From Lachnospiraceae bacterium oral taxon 096 (GTDB lineage Bacteria > Bacillota > Clostridia > Lachnospirales > Lachnospiraceae), in assembly GCA_018141845.1 (NCBI GenBank), contig CP073340.1, positions 831,001-895,000 of the forward strand: a DNA stretch of 64,000 nucleotides. The letters run 5' to 3'. This document shows, piece after piece, positions 16,296 to 24,991 of the stretch. The notes under the pieces are model-generated. The model did not search any database. It was not told the origin of the DNA and was given only the letters and a program-made list of their open reading frames with translations. Position 1 is the first letter of the stretch; each line of letters opens with the position of its first letter. Made by a program: the position numbers and the translations under genes.

Positions 16296-17141
16296 ATGAA
16301 GTTAAGAAATGTTATGGCACTTGCCTTGGTGGCAGTATTGGGATTAAGTGGTTGTGGAGCAAAGGCAGAAAAGGCGACACAGAGCACAGAGAGTAAGGCA
16401 GCAGATGCAGCTAGTACAAAAGTGATTCGTGTGGGAACAACAGGGAAAAATGAGCCATATTCATTGATTTCTAGTGACAATAAGTGGACGGGAATTGAGG
16501 CAGAACTGTGGGATGAAGTGGGAAAGCGCACAGGATATAAGATTGAAATGGTGCAGATTCCTGATATGTCAGCATTGTTTGGAGAGCTGGGAAGTGACCG
16601 CATTGATGTGGCAGCCAATTGTTGGGCAATTACACAAAAACGACTGGATACCTATCTGGCATCTGATCCAATTTATGCGGATGCACAGGTTATTGCAGTA
16701 AAGGACGATTCTAGCTATAAGACAGTAGATGATCTCAATGGCAAAAAGATTGGAGTTACTGCTGGACAGGCAGCACAGGTAACTATTGAGGAGATGGCTA
16801 AGGATCATCACTGGAATGTCATCACCTATGAAGATACCAATGCTGGTCTTCAGGACTTAGCACTTGGAAGAGTGGATGCTTATGCCCATACAGTGACAAC
16901 AATTAAGAAGACAGAGGCTGGTCAGGGATTAAAGTTTAGAATGCTTGATCAGAAACTCTTTGGCAATAATGTTGGTTGGTTTTTCCAGAACAATGAAAAA
17001 GGACAGGAATTGAGAAAGGAAATGAATCAACAGATTGCAGATATGCAAAAAGATGGAACAATTTCAAAAATTGTAACAAAATGGTTCAATGAGGATGCAA
17101 CAAAGCTTATTAGTGATGATTACTTAAAGGCAAATCGCTAA
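16296..17141 (+). CDS. extracellular solute-binding lipoprotein of amino-acid ABC importer
   Basis: A 281-residue family 3 binding protein. A lipoprotein signal peptide ends in LGLSGC, so the mature protein is anchored by its cysteine near residue 20. IRVGTTGKNEPYSLIS opens the mature domain, WTGIEAELWDEVGKRTGYKIE follows, and LNGKKIGVTAGQAA and LALGRVDAYAHT mark the second lobe. It captures the ligand and delivers it to the permease coded just before. Ligand not determinable; the neighbouring dehydratase suggests an organic or sugar acid derivative as an alternative to an amino acid. Confidence 0.92.
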   Translation: MKLRNVMALALVAVLGLSGCGAKAEKATQSTESKAADAASTKVIRVGTTGKNEPYSLISSDNKWTGIEAELWDEVGKRTGYKIEMVQIPDMSALFGELGSDRIDVAANCWAITQKRLDTYLASDPIYADAQVIAVKDDSSYKTVDDLNGKKIGVTAGQAAQVTIEEMAKDHHWNVITYEDTNAGLQDLALGRVDAYAHTVTTIKKTEAGQGLKFRMLDQKLFGNNVGWFFQNNEKGQELRKEMNQQIADMQKDGTISKIVTKWFNEDATKLISDDYLKANR

Positions 17142-17159
17142 TGCAGATCGGACAGTAGA

Positions 17160-17936
17160 ATGAGTATATTGAGCAAAAAAGAAGAAATCATTCGCATTGA
17201 AAAACTTTCAAAGACCTTTGATGGAAAGAGCTATGTATTAAAGGACATTGATTTGAGTATCTATAAGAATGAAGTTGTTGCGATTATTGGTCCTTCTGGG
17301 ACTGGAAAATCCACCCTACTCAGATGCCTCAATTATTTGGAAACACCAACAAGTGGCAAAGTGATGGTCAATGGAATTTCAGTCGATGCCAAGACACATA
17401 CAAAAAGTCAGGTTGCACAATTAAGAAAGCAATCGGCTATGGTTTTTCAAAACTATAATTTATTTAAGAATAAGACAGCACTGGAAAATGTCATGGAACC
17501 ACTCTTAATAGTACAAAAAAAGAGTAGGGCAGAGGCAAGAGGGATTGCACTGGCACAACTTGAGAAAGTGGGAATGCTTGAGCACAAGGATAAATATCCT
17601 TCTCATATGTCGGGCGGACAGCAACAGCGTATTGGTATCGCAAGAGCATTGGCCGTTCGTCCAAGCGTTCTCCTTTTGGATGAGCCAACCTCGGCACTTG
17701 ACCCTGAACTTGTTATGGAAGTGCTTTCGATTATTCAAAAGCTGGCCAGGGAAGAAATTACCATGGTGCTAGTGACACATGAAATTGCCTTTGCAAAAGA
17801 TGTCGCAAGTAGAATCCTATTTTTGGATGATGCTAAAGTGGCAGCAGATGGATCACCAGAGGAAATTCTCGTACATCCAATTCTTCCAAGGCTACAACAG
17901 TTTTTGCGCAGAAGTTTGGAAGTGATCAGCAAATAA
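17160..17936 (+). CDS. amino-acid type ABC transporter ATP-binding protein
   Basis: A 258-residue ATPase of the GlnQ/HisP class. Walker A is GPSGTGKSTLL, the Q-loop lies in VFQNYNLF, the signature is MSGGQQQRIGIARAL, Walker B is VLLLDEPTSALD, and the switch histidine is in VTHEIAFA. It energises the importer formed with the two preceding genes. The ribosome site before ATG 17160 is weak (CGGACAG). It is the last gene of the operon that begins at 14402. Confidence 0.94.
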   Translation: MSILSKKEEIIRIEKLSKTFDGKSYVLKDIDLSIYKNEVVAIIGPSGTGKSTLLRCLNYLETPTSGKVMVNGISVDAKTHTKSQVAQLRKQSAMVFQNYNLFKNKTALENVMEPLLIVQKKSRAEARGIALAQLEKVGMLEHKDKYPSHMSGGQQQRIGIARALAVRPSVLLLDEPTSALDPELVMEVLSIIQKLAREEITMVLVTHEIAFAKDVASRILFLDDAKVAADGSPEEILVHPILPRLQQFLRRSLEVISK

Positions 17937-17959
17937 ACAGAAGGAGTTTGGATAGAAGT

Positions 17960-17997
17960 AAAAACAAGGGGGAGTCGCAAAAGATTTGTGACTCCCC
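17960..17997 (-). terminator. terminator of mgtA (minus strand)
   Basis: GGGGAGTC (17969-17976) pairs with GACTCCCC (17990-17997), and the stem continues inward through CAAA/TTTG. On the minus strand the stem is followed by CTTGTTTTTAC, a T-rich tail, while the plus side has no T run. It therefore mainly serves the minus-strand mgtA gene and lies between convergent operons. Confidence 0.75.
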
Positions 17998-18024
17998 AAA
18001 ATAAATAAGGTTTATGTTGACGGT

Positions 18025-20727
18025 CTACAGCCATTCCTTGTAGCGATGAACATAGACCTTTTTTATAACTGTGGCAAGTACCATGTAGAGCAAAATACAT
18101 GGAATCAGATAGATAAAATAAGAAAGTGGCAGTGCCACAAATCCCAATAACTTGCCAAGCAGTGTAAAAGGAATAGTGGTAACGACAAAAATTCCAAAGA
18201 AATTTAATAATGTCAGTGGTGCAGAAGCATGACTTTGTAAAAATGGCAACTTTACGGTTCGAATCATATGGATGACAAGAGATTGACTCCACATAGATTC
18301 CACAAACCAGCCAGCTTGGAACATCGAAATATAGCTTTCTTTCATATGGGCAAGTTCAGCACCTTGAAAATGGTTGGTAAGGTGATGATAAGGAATGCCA
18401 TGGCTGACAAAGTGTGGGCAGAAAATAAAGTACATAAAGGCATAGGTTGCAAAGTCAAAGATGGAACTTGTCGGTCCAATCCAAACCATAAATTTGCCAA
18501 TGCTAGAGGCATCCCAATTCTTTGGCAGCTTGATAAACTCTTCGTCCACGTTGTCCCATGGAATGGCCGTACAACATAAGTCATAAATTAAGTTTAAGAG
18601 AATTAAGTGCATGCTTTCCATTGGAAGGAAAGGAAGGAGTGCGGAGGCTGCAAGCACGGAAAACATATTTCCGAAGTTGGATGAAGCGGTCATCTTGATG
18701 TACTTGATCATGTTGGCGTAGGTCTTTCGTCCCTCGACAATGCCAGACTCAAGCACCATTAAATTCTTTTCAAGCAAAACAATATCTGCAGATTCCTTGG
18801 CAACATCGACGGCAGTATCTACAGAGATGCCAATATCTGCAGCCTTCATTGCAGAGGCATCATTGATGCCATCACCCATAAAGCCAACGGTGTGTCCATT
18901 TTCTCTGAGAACAGAGACAACTCTTGATTTTTGATTTGGTGTGAGCTTGGCAAAAACTTCCGTTGTCTCTGCTGTCTTTCCAAGTTCTTTGTCATCCATT
19001 TGCTCAATATCTGCACCGAGTAGCATATTGTTGACTTCAAGTCCCACAGTTTTACAGATTGTTCTGGTTACCTTCTCATTGTCGCCAGTAAGAATTTTTG
19101 TCCTTACACCGTGGTCTTTGAGTGCTTGGATGGCATCGGCGGTGGATTCCTTTGGTGGATCTAAAAATGCCAAATAGCCCATGAGAATCATATTGTACTC
19201 ATCGTCTACGGTACAACTTTCCTTTGCTGTGTCTTTTCTTGCGATGGCAAGAACTCGAAATCCCTTGTCGTTTAGAGAGTCCACTGTTTCTAAAATATGC
19301 TCGCGAAGTTTTTGGGTAATGGGTTGGACTTCCCCATTGTATTCGGCAAGGGAACAAACCAAGAGCATCTCCTCCACGGCCCCCTTGGTTACCATTTGAA
19401 TCTTTCCGGATTTTTTTTGAACAACCGTCGTCAATCTTCGGCGAGTAAAATCAAATGGAATCTCATCGATTTTGATATAATTTTCAGAGAGGTCAAGGAG
19501 TTGTTTATCTTGAGCCTCTTCTTCCTCTGTTCTTTGAATAATGGCTAGATCCATTAAATTCTTATATCCTGTCTGGAAGTAACTATTGAGATAAGCATAG
19601 CGAAGGACGCGGGAGTCCTCATCTCCACTGGTATTTAAGTGATACTCTAATACAACCTTATCTTGAGTCAAGGTTCCTGTTTTGTCCGTACATAAAATAT
19701 CAATTGCTCCAAAGTTCTGGATGGAATTTAAGTTTTTTACAATGGTTTTCTTTTTGCTCATAGAGACAGCACCCTTTGCAAGACAGGTGGTTACAATCAT
19801 TGGGAGCATTTCAGGTGTTAATCCCACTGCAATGGAAATGGCAAATAAAAATGCAGAAACCCAATTTCCCTTCGTAAAGCCATTGATGACAAATACAAGG
19901 GGAACCATAATGAGCATAAAGCGAATCAACACCCAGGAAACGGCATTGACCCCTTTGGTAAAGTTTGTCTCCACAGATTCTTTGGCTACTGCGGAGGTCA
20001 TAGAGCCAAAGAGTGTGTGGTCTCCGACAGAAATGACAAGACCTGTGGCACTTCCAGAAATAACATTGCTTCCCATAAAGGCAATGTCAGAATAGTCAGT
20101 GATGGTTTCTTTCGTCTCTTGACAATTTTTTGGTGATTTTTCAAGGGGTTCACTCTCCCCACTTAAACTTGACTGTGTGACAAAGAAGTCGTTGGCTTTT
20201 AGGATTCGAAGGTCGGCAGGGATCATATCTCCCGTTGCAAGGTGAACAATATCTCCGACGACAACCTCATCGAGAGGAATTTCAATGTGACTTTGATCCT
20301 TTCTAGTGACAGTACAAGTAGTTGTAATCATCGCCAATAATTTTTCAGCAGCATTTCCACTTCGGCTCTCTTGAATAAAGCGGAGTGCACCAGATAAAAA
20401 GACCATGGTGAGAATAATGATCACTGTGACCGGATTAAAGTCCTTTTTTGTATTGCCAAATAGAGACAGCAAGGGAAAAATAATATCGGTTGTAGTGGAT
20501 ACAATGGCCAAGCAAAAAAGTACCACAGTGAAGGGATTAATAAAGGCCTCGGCCAATTTTTTAAAGAGAGGTTTCTTCTTTTCTTTGGTCACTTTATTTG
20601 TGCCATATTTTTCTCTGTTGTTTTCAACTTCTTCCTCAGTCAGTCCTTGAAGTGTCACATCGAGATGCTTTTGGATTTCTTCAATTGAGTGTGTTGCCAT
20701 AAATTGAATGTTTTCTCTTTTGGTCAT
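18025..20727 (-). CDS. mgtA: magnesium-translocating P-type ATPase
   Basis: A 900-residue P3B ATPase. Order of features: N-terminal cytosolic segment, first membrane pairs, the actuator motif [11 protein letters not shown] near residue 195, EMLPMIV in helix 4, the phosphorylation site [11 protein letters not shown] near residue 345, TGDNEKV, and [18 protein letters not shown] in the P-domain, then C-terminal helices rich in methionine and aromatic residues. It imports Mg2+. Length fits MgtA/MgtB. The start ATG 20727 overlaps by ATGA the end of a small upstream frame, so translation is probably coupled to a leader peptide. No M-box riboswitch is evident. Confidence 0.95.
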   Translation of the reverse strand: MTKRENIQFMATHSIEEIQKHLDVTLQGLTEEEVENNREKYGTNKVTKEKKKPLFKKLAEAFINPFTVVLFCLAIVSTTTDIIFPLLSLFGNTKKDFNPVTVIIILTMVFLSGALRFIQESRSGNAAEKLLAMITTTCTVTRKDQSHIEIPLDEVVVGDIVHLATGDMIPADLRILKANDFFVTQSSLSGESEPLEKSPKNCQETKETITDYSDIAFMGSNVISGSATGLVISVGDHTLFGSMTSAVAKESVETNFTKGVNAVSWVLIRFMLIMVPLVFVINGFTKGNWVSAFLFAISIAVGLTPEMLPMIVTTCLAKGAVSMSKKKTIVKNLNSIQNFGAIDILCTDKTGTLTQDKVVLEYHLNTSGDEDSRVLRYAYLNSYFQTGYKNLMDLAIIQRTEEEEAQDKQLLDLSENYIKIDEIPFDFTRRRLTTVVQKKSGKIQMVTKGAVEEMLLVCSLAEYNGEVQPITQKLREHILETVDSLNDKGFRVLAIARKDTAKESCTVDDEYNMILMGYLAFLDPPKESTADAIQALKDHGVRTKILTGDNEKVTRTICKTVGLEVNNMLLGADIEQMDDKELGKTAETTEVFAKLTPNQKSRVVSVLRENGHTVGFMGDGINDASAMKAADIGISVDTAVDVAKESADIVLLEKNLMVLESGIVEGRKTYANMIKYIKMTASSNFGNMFSVLAASALLPFLPMESMHLILLNLIYDLCCTAIPWDNVDEEFIKLPKNWDASSIGKFMVWIGPTSSIFDFATYAFMYFIFCPHFVSHGIPYHHLTNHFQGAELAHMKESYISMFQAGWFVESMWSQSLVIHMIRTVKLPFLQSHASAPLTLLNFFGIFVVTTIPFTLLGKLLGFVALPLSYFIYLIPCILLYMVLATVIKKVYVHRYKEWL

Positions 20728-20758
20728 TCTTTATGTTGCCACTCAAATCCAAGTTTGT

Positions 20759-20824
20759 TTAGAATTTGAGTGGTCTCTCCTTTCTTCTCATATTCAAATT
20801 CTGCGATTTCCCGTCAGCATCCAT
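20759..20824 (-). CDS. mgtA leader ORF with perfect Shine-Dalgarno and possible frameshift
   Basis: A 21-codon frame (start MDADGKSQNLNM) begins at ATG 20824, seven bases after GGAGG inside AAAGGAGGTGATC, a 13-base perfect complement of the 16S rRNA 3' end. One extra G in the run GGG after the fourth codon would instead give a 33-residue peptide (MDADGEIAEFEYEKKGE...) ending in the ATGA overlap with mgtA at 20724. The second frame is open for about 30 codons but has no start codon of its own. This may be a decayed leader gene, or a leader in which frame choice controls mgtA. The coding frame is seen; regulation is inferred. Confidence 0.55.
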   Translation of the reverse strand: MDADGKSQNLNMRRKERPLKF

Positions 20825-20863
20825 ACGATCACCTCCTTTGTTCATTTGCACATATTTGAGCAT

Positions 20864-20893
20864 AAAAAAAGCTGTCGCAATTTGCGACAGCTT
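20864..20893 (-). terminator. terminator/attenuator between ridA and mgtA leader
   Basis: The palindrome AAGCTGTCGC...GCGACAGCTT (20869-20893) is followed on the minus strand by seven T residues (20870-20864). It lies nine bases after the ridA stop and only 40 bases before the mgtA leader start, leaving little room for a separate promoter between them. Confidence 0.85.
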
Positions 20894-20902
20894 GGCAATA
20901 AG

Positions 20903-21280
20903 TTATCGCACTGCGACAACCTCAATTTCAACCAAGGCACCCTTTGGAAGAGCAGCGGCCTCAAATGCGGCACGTGCTGGGTAAGGGGCTGGGAAAAACT
21001 CGCCATATACTTCATTCATTGCAGTAAAGTTTGCAATGTCAGAAAGAAGTACAGTGGTCTTTACGACATTAGAAAAGTCAAGACCTGCTGCCTTTAAAAT
21101 TTCTCCAATATTAGTGAGCGACTGACGAGTCTGCTCCTTGATATCATTAGAAATAAATTCACCAGTTGCTGGAACAATTGGAATTTGACCAGAAACATAG
21201 ACCGTACCATTTGCTTCGATGGCCTGCGAATAAGGTCCAATAGCAGATGGTGCATTTTCTGTTTTAATTTCTGACTTCAT
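20903..21280 (-). CDS. ridA: RidA family reactive intermediate/imine deaminase
   Basis: A 125-residue trimeric-type YjgF/RidA protein that hydrolyses reactive enamines and imines left by PLP enzymes. APSAIGPYSQAI near residue 10, VYVSGQIPI, and the C-terminal ARAAFEAAALPKGALVEIE with the conserved arginine are present. The frame is open to 21310, but ATG 21280 is chosen because GGAGG lies nine bases before it. It is the first gene of the minus-strand group leading to mgtA, separated from it by a terminator. Confidence 0.95.
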   Translation of the reverse strand: MKSEIKTENAPSAIGPYSQAIEANGTVYVSGQIPIVPATGEFISNDIKEQTRQSLTNIGEILKAAGLDFSNVVKTTVLLSDIANFTAMNEVYGEFFPAPYPARAAFEAAALPKGALVEIEVVAVR

Positions 21281-21339
21281 AAATAATTCCTCCATAATAA
21301 TATACTGCAAGTAATATGTGCAAACCTGCTAATGATTTT

Positions 21340-21368
21340 AGGATACAACAATTTCAATGATTTTTCAA
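21340..21368 (-). promoter_or_regulatory. promoter of ridA
   Basis: On the minus strand TTGAAA (21368-21363) and TATCCT (21345-21340) are 17 bases apart, about 60 bases before the ridA start. Sigma-A type, with a good -35 and a moderate -10. Confidence 0.45.
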
Positions 21369-21469
21369 CACTTAAGATTATATATAGAATGTGATTTTTT
21401 TATTGTACATAGTAAAAAACATTTAATTTACTGTTTACAAAATATCATTTCAATGAGAAAATGAAGCAA

Positions 21470-21543
21470 TAGAACTATCACAGGTCTATACTAACCAATG
21501 CAGGGCTTATCAAGAGCCTATAATAACCGAAAGGATTTTAGTT
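21470..21543 (+). promoter_or_regulatory. structured 5' leader of the NCS2 permease, class unknown
   Basis: The leader holds short stems: ATAGA/TCTAT (around 21469-21490), GGCT/AGCC (around 21504-21518), and a CCGAAAGG tetraloop hairpin (21527-21534) whose 3' arm includes the AAGG ribosome-binding bases of the permease gene. A structure that hides the ribosome site suggests translational control, for example by a purine or xanthine-sensing RNA. I cannot match it to a known riboswitch consensus. Confidence 0.3.
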
Positions 21544-22866
21544 ATGAACAGGGAAAATAGTTTGATTTTTCAGTTGGATGGAGTTCCGAAATTTTCGGAG
21601 GCATTTCCATTGGCATTGCAGCATGTGGTTGCAATGATTGTAGGCTGTGTTACACCTGCGATTATTATTTCGACTGCAGCTAAAATTGCTCCAGCAGACA
21701 AGGTGCTTATGATTCAATCAGCACTTGTGGTTGCAGGGTTGTCGACGCTACTTCAGCTCTTTGGGCTGGGTGCAGGCAAGTTTCGATTTGGTTCAAGGCT
21801 CCCCGTGATTATGGGCATCAGTTTTGCCTATGTGCCATCAATGGAAGCGATTGCTAAGGTACATGGCATAGGTGCTATTCTTGGAGCACAGATTGTGGGC
21901 GGTGTGATTGCACTAATTGTTGGCTTATTTATTAAGCAAATTCAAAAGTTTTTCCCACCTCTGATTACAGGAACGGTTGTATTTACCATTGGTCTATCCT
22001 TATACCCGACTGCGGTCAATTATATGGCAGGTGGAAAAAATGCAAAGGATTATGGTGCACCGATTCATTGGATTATTGCACTGATTACGCTGGCCACGGT
22101 GACGATATTAAATCACTTTGCCAAGGGATTTTTAAAGCTGGCCTCCATCCTCATTGGAATTATTGTGGGCTATATTGTGTCGCTATGTTTTGGTATGGTC
22201 AATTTTTCGGCGATAGCAGATGCATCTTGGGTTGCGATTCCAAATCCTGTGCACTTTGGATTGCAATTTGACCTGCCATCCTGTGTTGCCATGGGACTTT
22301 TGTTTGCCATCAATTCCATCCAGGCAATTGGAGATATGACGGCAACAACGAGCGGATCAATGGATCGCCTTCCAAGTGAAGATGAGCTTCGTGGTGGAAT
22401 TTTGGGTTATGGATTCACCAATATCATTGGTGCATTGCTCGGTGGACTTCCTACGGCGACATTCTCACAAAATGTTGGTATTGTCACCACAACAAAGGTT
22501 GTCAACCGCTGTGTGCTTGGCTTGGCAGCAATTTTGATTTTGATTTCGGGATTTGTGCCAAAGATTTCTGCAATTTTGACCACCATTCCTCAGGCAGTGC
22601 TTGGAGGAGCAACGATCTCTGTATTTGCTTCCATTGCAATGACGGGTATGCGTTTGATCAATACAGAAGAGATGAATTATCGAGCAACTTCGATTGTTGG
22701 TTTGTCTGTTGCACTGGGAATGGGAATTTCTCAGGCACAGGAGGCACTAGCAACATTTCCAGAGTGGGTAACGATAATTTTTGGAAAGAGCCCTGTTGTT
22801 GTGACAACCGTCAGTGCCATTATCTTGAATATTATTTTGCCAAAGGCAAAGAAGGCGAAGCAATAG
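21544..22866 (+). CDS. NCS2 family uracil/xanthine permease
   Basis: A 440-residue nucleobase transporter with 12-14 hydrophobic helices. LQHVVAMIVGCVTPAII near the N-terminus is the NAT helix 1 histidine motif, and the signature region around PTATFSQNVGIVTTTKV carries the SQNVG substrate-binding sequence common to xanthine/uric acid carriers. It is more like the xanthine (PbuX/XanP) branch than UraA, judged by that motif. Uptake of a purine would suit the presence of molybdenum-hydroxylase accessory genes nearby, but that link is only contextual. The gene stands alone with its own leader and terminator. Confidence 0.88.
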   Translation: MNRENSLIFQLDGVPKFSEAFPLALQHVVAMIVGCVTPAIIISTAAKIAPADKVLMIQSALVVAGLSTLLQLFGLGAGKFRFGSRLPVIMGISFAYVPSMEAIAKVHGIGAILGAQIVGGVIALIVGLFIKQIQKFFPPLITGTVVFTIGLSLYPTAVNYMAGGKNAKDYGAPIHWIIALITLATVTILNHFAKGFLKLASILIGIIVGYIVSLCFGMVNFSAIADASWVAIPNPVHFGLQFDLPSCVAMGLLFAINSIQAIGDMTATTSGSMDRLPSEDELRGGILGYGFTNIIGALLGGLPTATFSQNVGIVTTTKVVNRCVLGLAAILILISGFVPKISAILTTIPQAVLGGATISVFASIAMTGMRLINTEEMNYRATSIVGLSVALGMGISQAQEALATFPEWVTIIFGKSPVVVTTVSAIILNIILPKAKKAKQ

Positions 22867-22910
22867 GATAAGTTGTCTATATTATTAGACCAAATAGTAA
22901 AAACGATTAG

Positions 22911-22947
22911 AAAGAATCACCACATCATTTGTGGTGGTTCTTTTTTT
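22911..22947 (+). terminator. terminator after NCS2 permease
   Basis: AAAGAATCACCACA (22911-22924) pairs with TGTGGTGGTTCTTT (22930-22943) and T residues continue after the stem. Strong rho-independent signal. Confidence 0.9.
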
Positions 22948-22954
22948 GAAATGA

Positions 22955-22983
22955 TTGACAGGAAAAATGTATATATGTATAAT
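22955..22983 (+). promoter_or_regulatory. consensus sigma-A promoter of the YARHG lipoprotein
   Basis: TTGACA (22955-22960) and TATAAT (22978-22983) with a 17-base spacer are a perfect consensus, about 50 bases before the start. High constitutive expression is expected. Confidence 0.85.
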
Positions 22984-23033
22984 AAAAAAAGGGGATAAAG
23001 TATAAAAATTATACAAAGAAAGGGGAGTTGAGA

Positions 23034-23831
23034 ATGAAAAAGCAACAGATTTTGCTGTTGGGAATCATTGCCTTAATATCAACGGGTTGCATCACAGTAA
23101 AGGTAGATACCAAGGGATCTACAGAAGAGACAAGTACAACGGCAGCAGCTACAACGACAGCAAACAGTGCAGTTCAGAGTCAACAGCAGACAGCAGCTGC
23201 ACAGACCGTTGTTCAGGTGGTGCAAGCACCAGCACAGGCCAATTCATCAGGAAATTATATTTTGCCATATAGCGATTCTATGTATTATAGTGCAAATGAT
23301 TTTGCAGGATGGGATAAGCAGAGTATTCGCTATGCACTCAATGAAATCTATGCACGGCATGGCAGAAAATTTGATTCTGAGGATTTACGCAATTATTTTT
23401 CTGCACAATCTTGGTACTATGGAAGTATTGAACCAAAGAATTTTAGTGAATCTGTACTCAATCAGTATGAGAAAAAGAATATAGAATTATTATCTTCACT
23501 GTCATCTGGGGCCTCCAGTAAAAATGTGGCCTCAACCACTGCTGCAGCAACTGGAATTCAGCCATTTGCAGATGGAGTGTATATTTTGCCTTATACTGAC
23601 TCCATATACTATAGTAAGAGTGATTTTGCAGGATGGGATAAACAGACCATTCGCTATGCACTCAATGAAATCTATGCGAGACATGGCAGAAGATTCAAAT
23701 CAAGTGATTTACAAGATTATTTTTCTGCACAACCTTGGTATTCAGGAACGGTGTCTTCAGAAGATTTTAATGAATCTGTGCTCAATAAGTATGAAAAGAA
23801 AAATATTGAGCTGTTGTCTTCGCTAAAATAG
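23034..23831 (+). CDS. lipoprotein with two YARHG domains
   Basis: A 265-residue secreted lipoprotein. The signal peptide ends in LISTGC, giving a lipid anchor. A threonine/alanine/glutamine-rich low-complexity linker covers about residues 25-75. Two copies of a YARHG domain follow (about 80-155 and 185-265), each beginning ILPYxDSxYYS and containing ALNEIYARHGR and YFSAQxWY. The domain is extracellular and of unknown molecular function, often in cell-wall proteins of Firmicutes. The start ATG 23034 follows AGGGGAG; a TTG six bases earlier is less likely. The gene is monocistronic, between a perfect promoter and a strong terminator. Confidence 0.88.
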   Translation: MKKQQILLLGIIALISTGCITVKVDTKGSTEETSTTAAATTTANSAVQSQQQTAAAQTVVQVVQAPAQANSSGNYILPYSDSMYYSANDFAGWDKQSIRYALNEIYARHGRKFDSEDLRNYFSAQSWYYGSIEPKNFSESVLNQYEKKNIELLSSLSSGASSKNVASTTAAATGIQPFADGVYILPYTDSIYYSKSDFAGWDKQTIRYALNEIYARHGRRFKSSDLQDYFSAQPWYSGTVSSEDFNESVLNKYEKKNIELLSSLK

Positions 23832-23850
23832 AAAATGAATAAAAAACTTC

Positions 23851-23888
23851 GACCATATATACGAAATTTCGTTATATATGGTCTTTTT
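23851..23888 (+). terminator. terminator after YARHG lipoprotein
   Basis: GACCATATATA (23851-23861) pairs with TATATATGGTC (23873-23883) with CGAAA/TTTCG inside, followed by TTTTT. Confidence 0.88.
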
Positions 23889-23900
23889 ATGATTTTGCAG

Positions 23901-23929
23901 TTGTCTTATTTGGGAAAAATGAGTAAAAT
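23901..23929 (+). promoter_or_regulatory. promoter of the rhamnose/polysaccharide region
   Basis: TTGTCT (23901-23906), 17-base spacer, TAAAAT (23924-23929), 39 bases before rfbB. The genes from here to at least 27218 are packed with overlaps and read from it. Confidence 0.5.
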
Positions 23930-23968
23930 AATAGTTAGACTTTAAAATATAGCCAGGGAGAATAATAT

Positions 23969-24991
23969 ATGAAAATTATTGTTACAGGTGGCGCAGGTTT
24001 CATTGGTGGAAATTTTGTGCACTACATGGTAAACACTTACCCGGAAGATATGATTGTAAATTTGGATTTATTGACCTATGCGGGAAATTTAGAAACGCTA
24101 AAGCCGGTGGAGAATAAGCCAAATTATAAGTTTGTCAGAGGAGATATTGCAGACAGAGAGTTTATCTTTAAACTCTTTGAAGAAGAGAAGCCAGATGTGG
24201 TTGTCAACTTCGCAGCAGAAAGTCATGTGGATAGATCCATTGTTGACCCAGAGGCCTTTGTGAGGACGAATGTGGCAGGAACAACAACACTTCTTGACGC
24301 ATGCAGAACCTTTGGCATTCAAAGATATCATCAAGTATCTACGGATGAAGTCTATGGAGATCTTCCACTAGATCGTCCAGATCTATTCTTTACAGAGGAG
24401 ACACCACTGCACACTTCTAGTCCATATTCTTCGTCAAAGGCAAGTGCAGATTTATTTGTTCTTGCTTATCATAGAACTTATGGCTTGCCAGTGACGATCT
24501 CAAGGTGTTCCAATAATTATGGACCATACCACTTCCCAGAGAAGCTAATTCCATTGATGATTAGCCGAGCGTTGGCGAATGAGGATCTTCCTGTATATGG
24601 AAAGGGCGAAAATGTCAGAGATTGGCTCTATGTCACAGATCATTGTAAGGCGATTGATTTGATTTTGCGAAAGGGAAGAGTTGGTGAGGTCTATAACATT
24701 GGTGGACATAATGAGAGAACAAACCTTGAAGTGGTGAAGACAATCTTAAAGGCCCTCAATAAGCCAGAGAGTTTGATTAAGTATGTCACAGACCGACCAG
24801 GACATGACAGAAGATATGCCATTGATCCGACAAAGATGGAGACAGAGCTTGGTTGGAAGCCAGAGTACACATTTGACACAGGAATTGTAAAGACCATTCA
24901 GTGGTATTTGGACAATGAACAGTGGTGGAAGAATATCTTGAGTGGAGAGTACACCAGCTATTTTGATAAGATGTATGGAGATAAATTATAA
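23969..24991 (+). CDS. rfbB: dTDP-glucose 4,6-dehydratase
   Basis: A 340-residue short-chain dehydrogenase-type enzyme, second step of dTDP-L-rhamnose synthesis. TGGAGFIGGNF binds NAD; AAESHVDRSI, VSTDEVYGDL and the YxxxK pair in SPYSSSKASAD are the RmlB active-site motifs, and RCSNNYGPYHFPEKLIP follows. Length is standard. The stop shares one base with the rfbD start, so the two are translated together. The rfbA gene is not seen; rfbC lies far away at 63435. Confidence 0.96.
   Translation: MKIIVTGGAGFIGGNFVHYMVNTYPEDMIVNLDLLTYAGNLETLKPVENKPNYKFVRGDIADREFIFKLFEEEKPDVVVNFAAESHVDRSIVDPEAFVRTNVAGTTTLLDACRTFGIQRYHQVSTDEVYGDLPLDRPDLFFTEETPLHTSSPYSSSKASADLFVLAYHRTYGLPVTISRCSNNYGPYHFPEKLIPLMISRALANEDLPVYGKGENVRDWLYVTDHCKAIDLILRKGRVGEVYNIGGHNERTNLEVVKTILKALNKPESLIKYVTDRPGHDRRYAIDPTKMETELGWKPEYTFDTGIVKTIQWYLDNEQWWKNILSGEYTSYFDKMYGDKL

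Noticed and set aside
20728..20860. Magnesium (M-box) riboswitch before mgtA.
   Set aside because: The stretch is too short for an M-box aptamer and is largely taken up by a small coding frame with a strong ribosome site.
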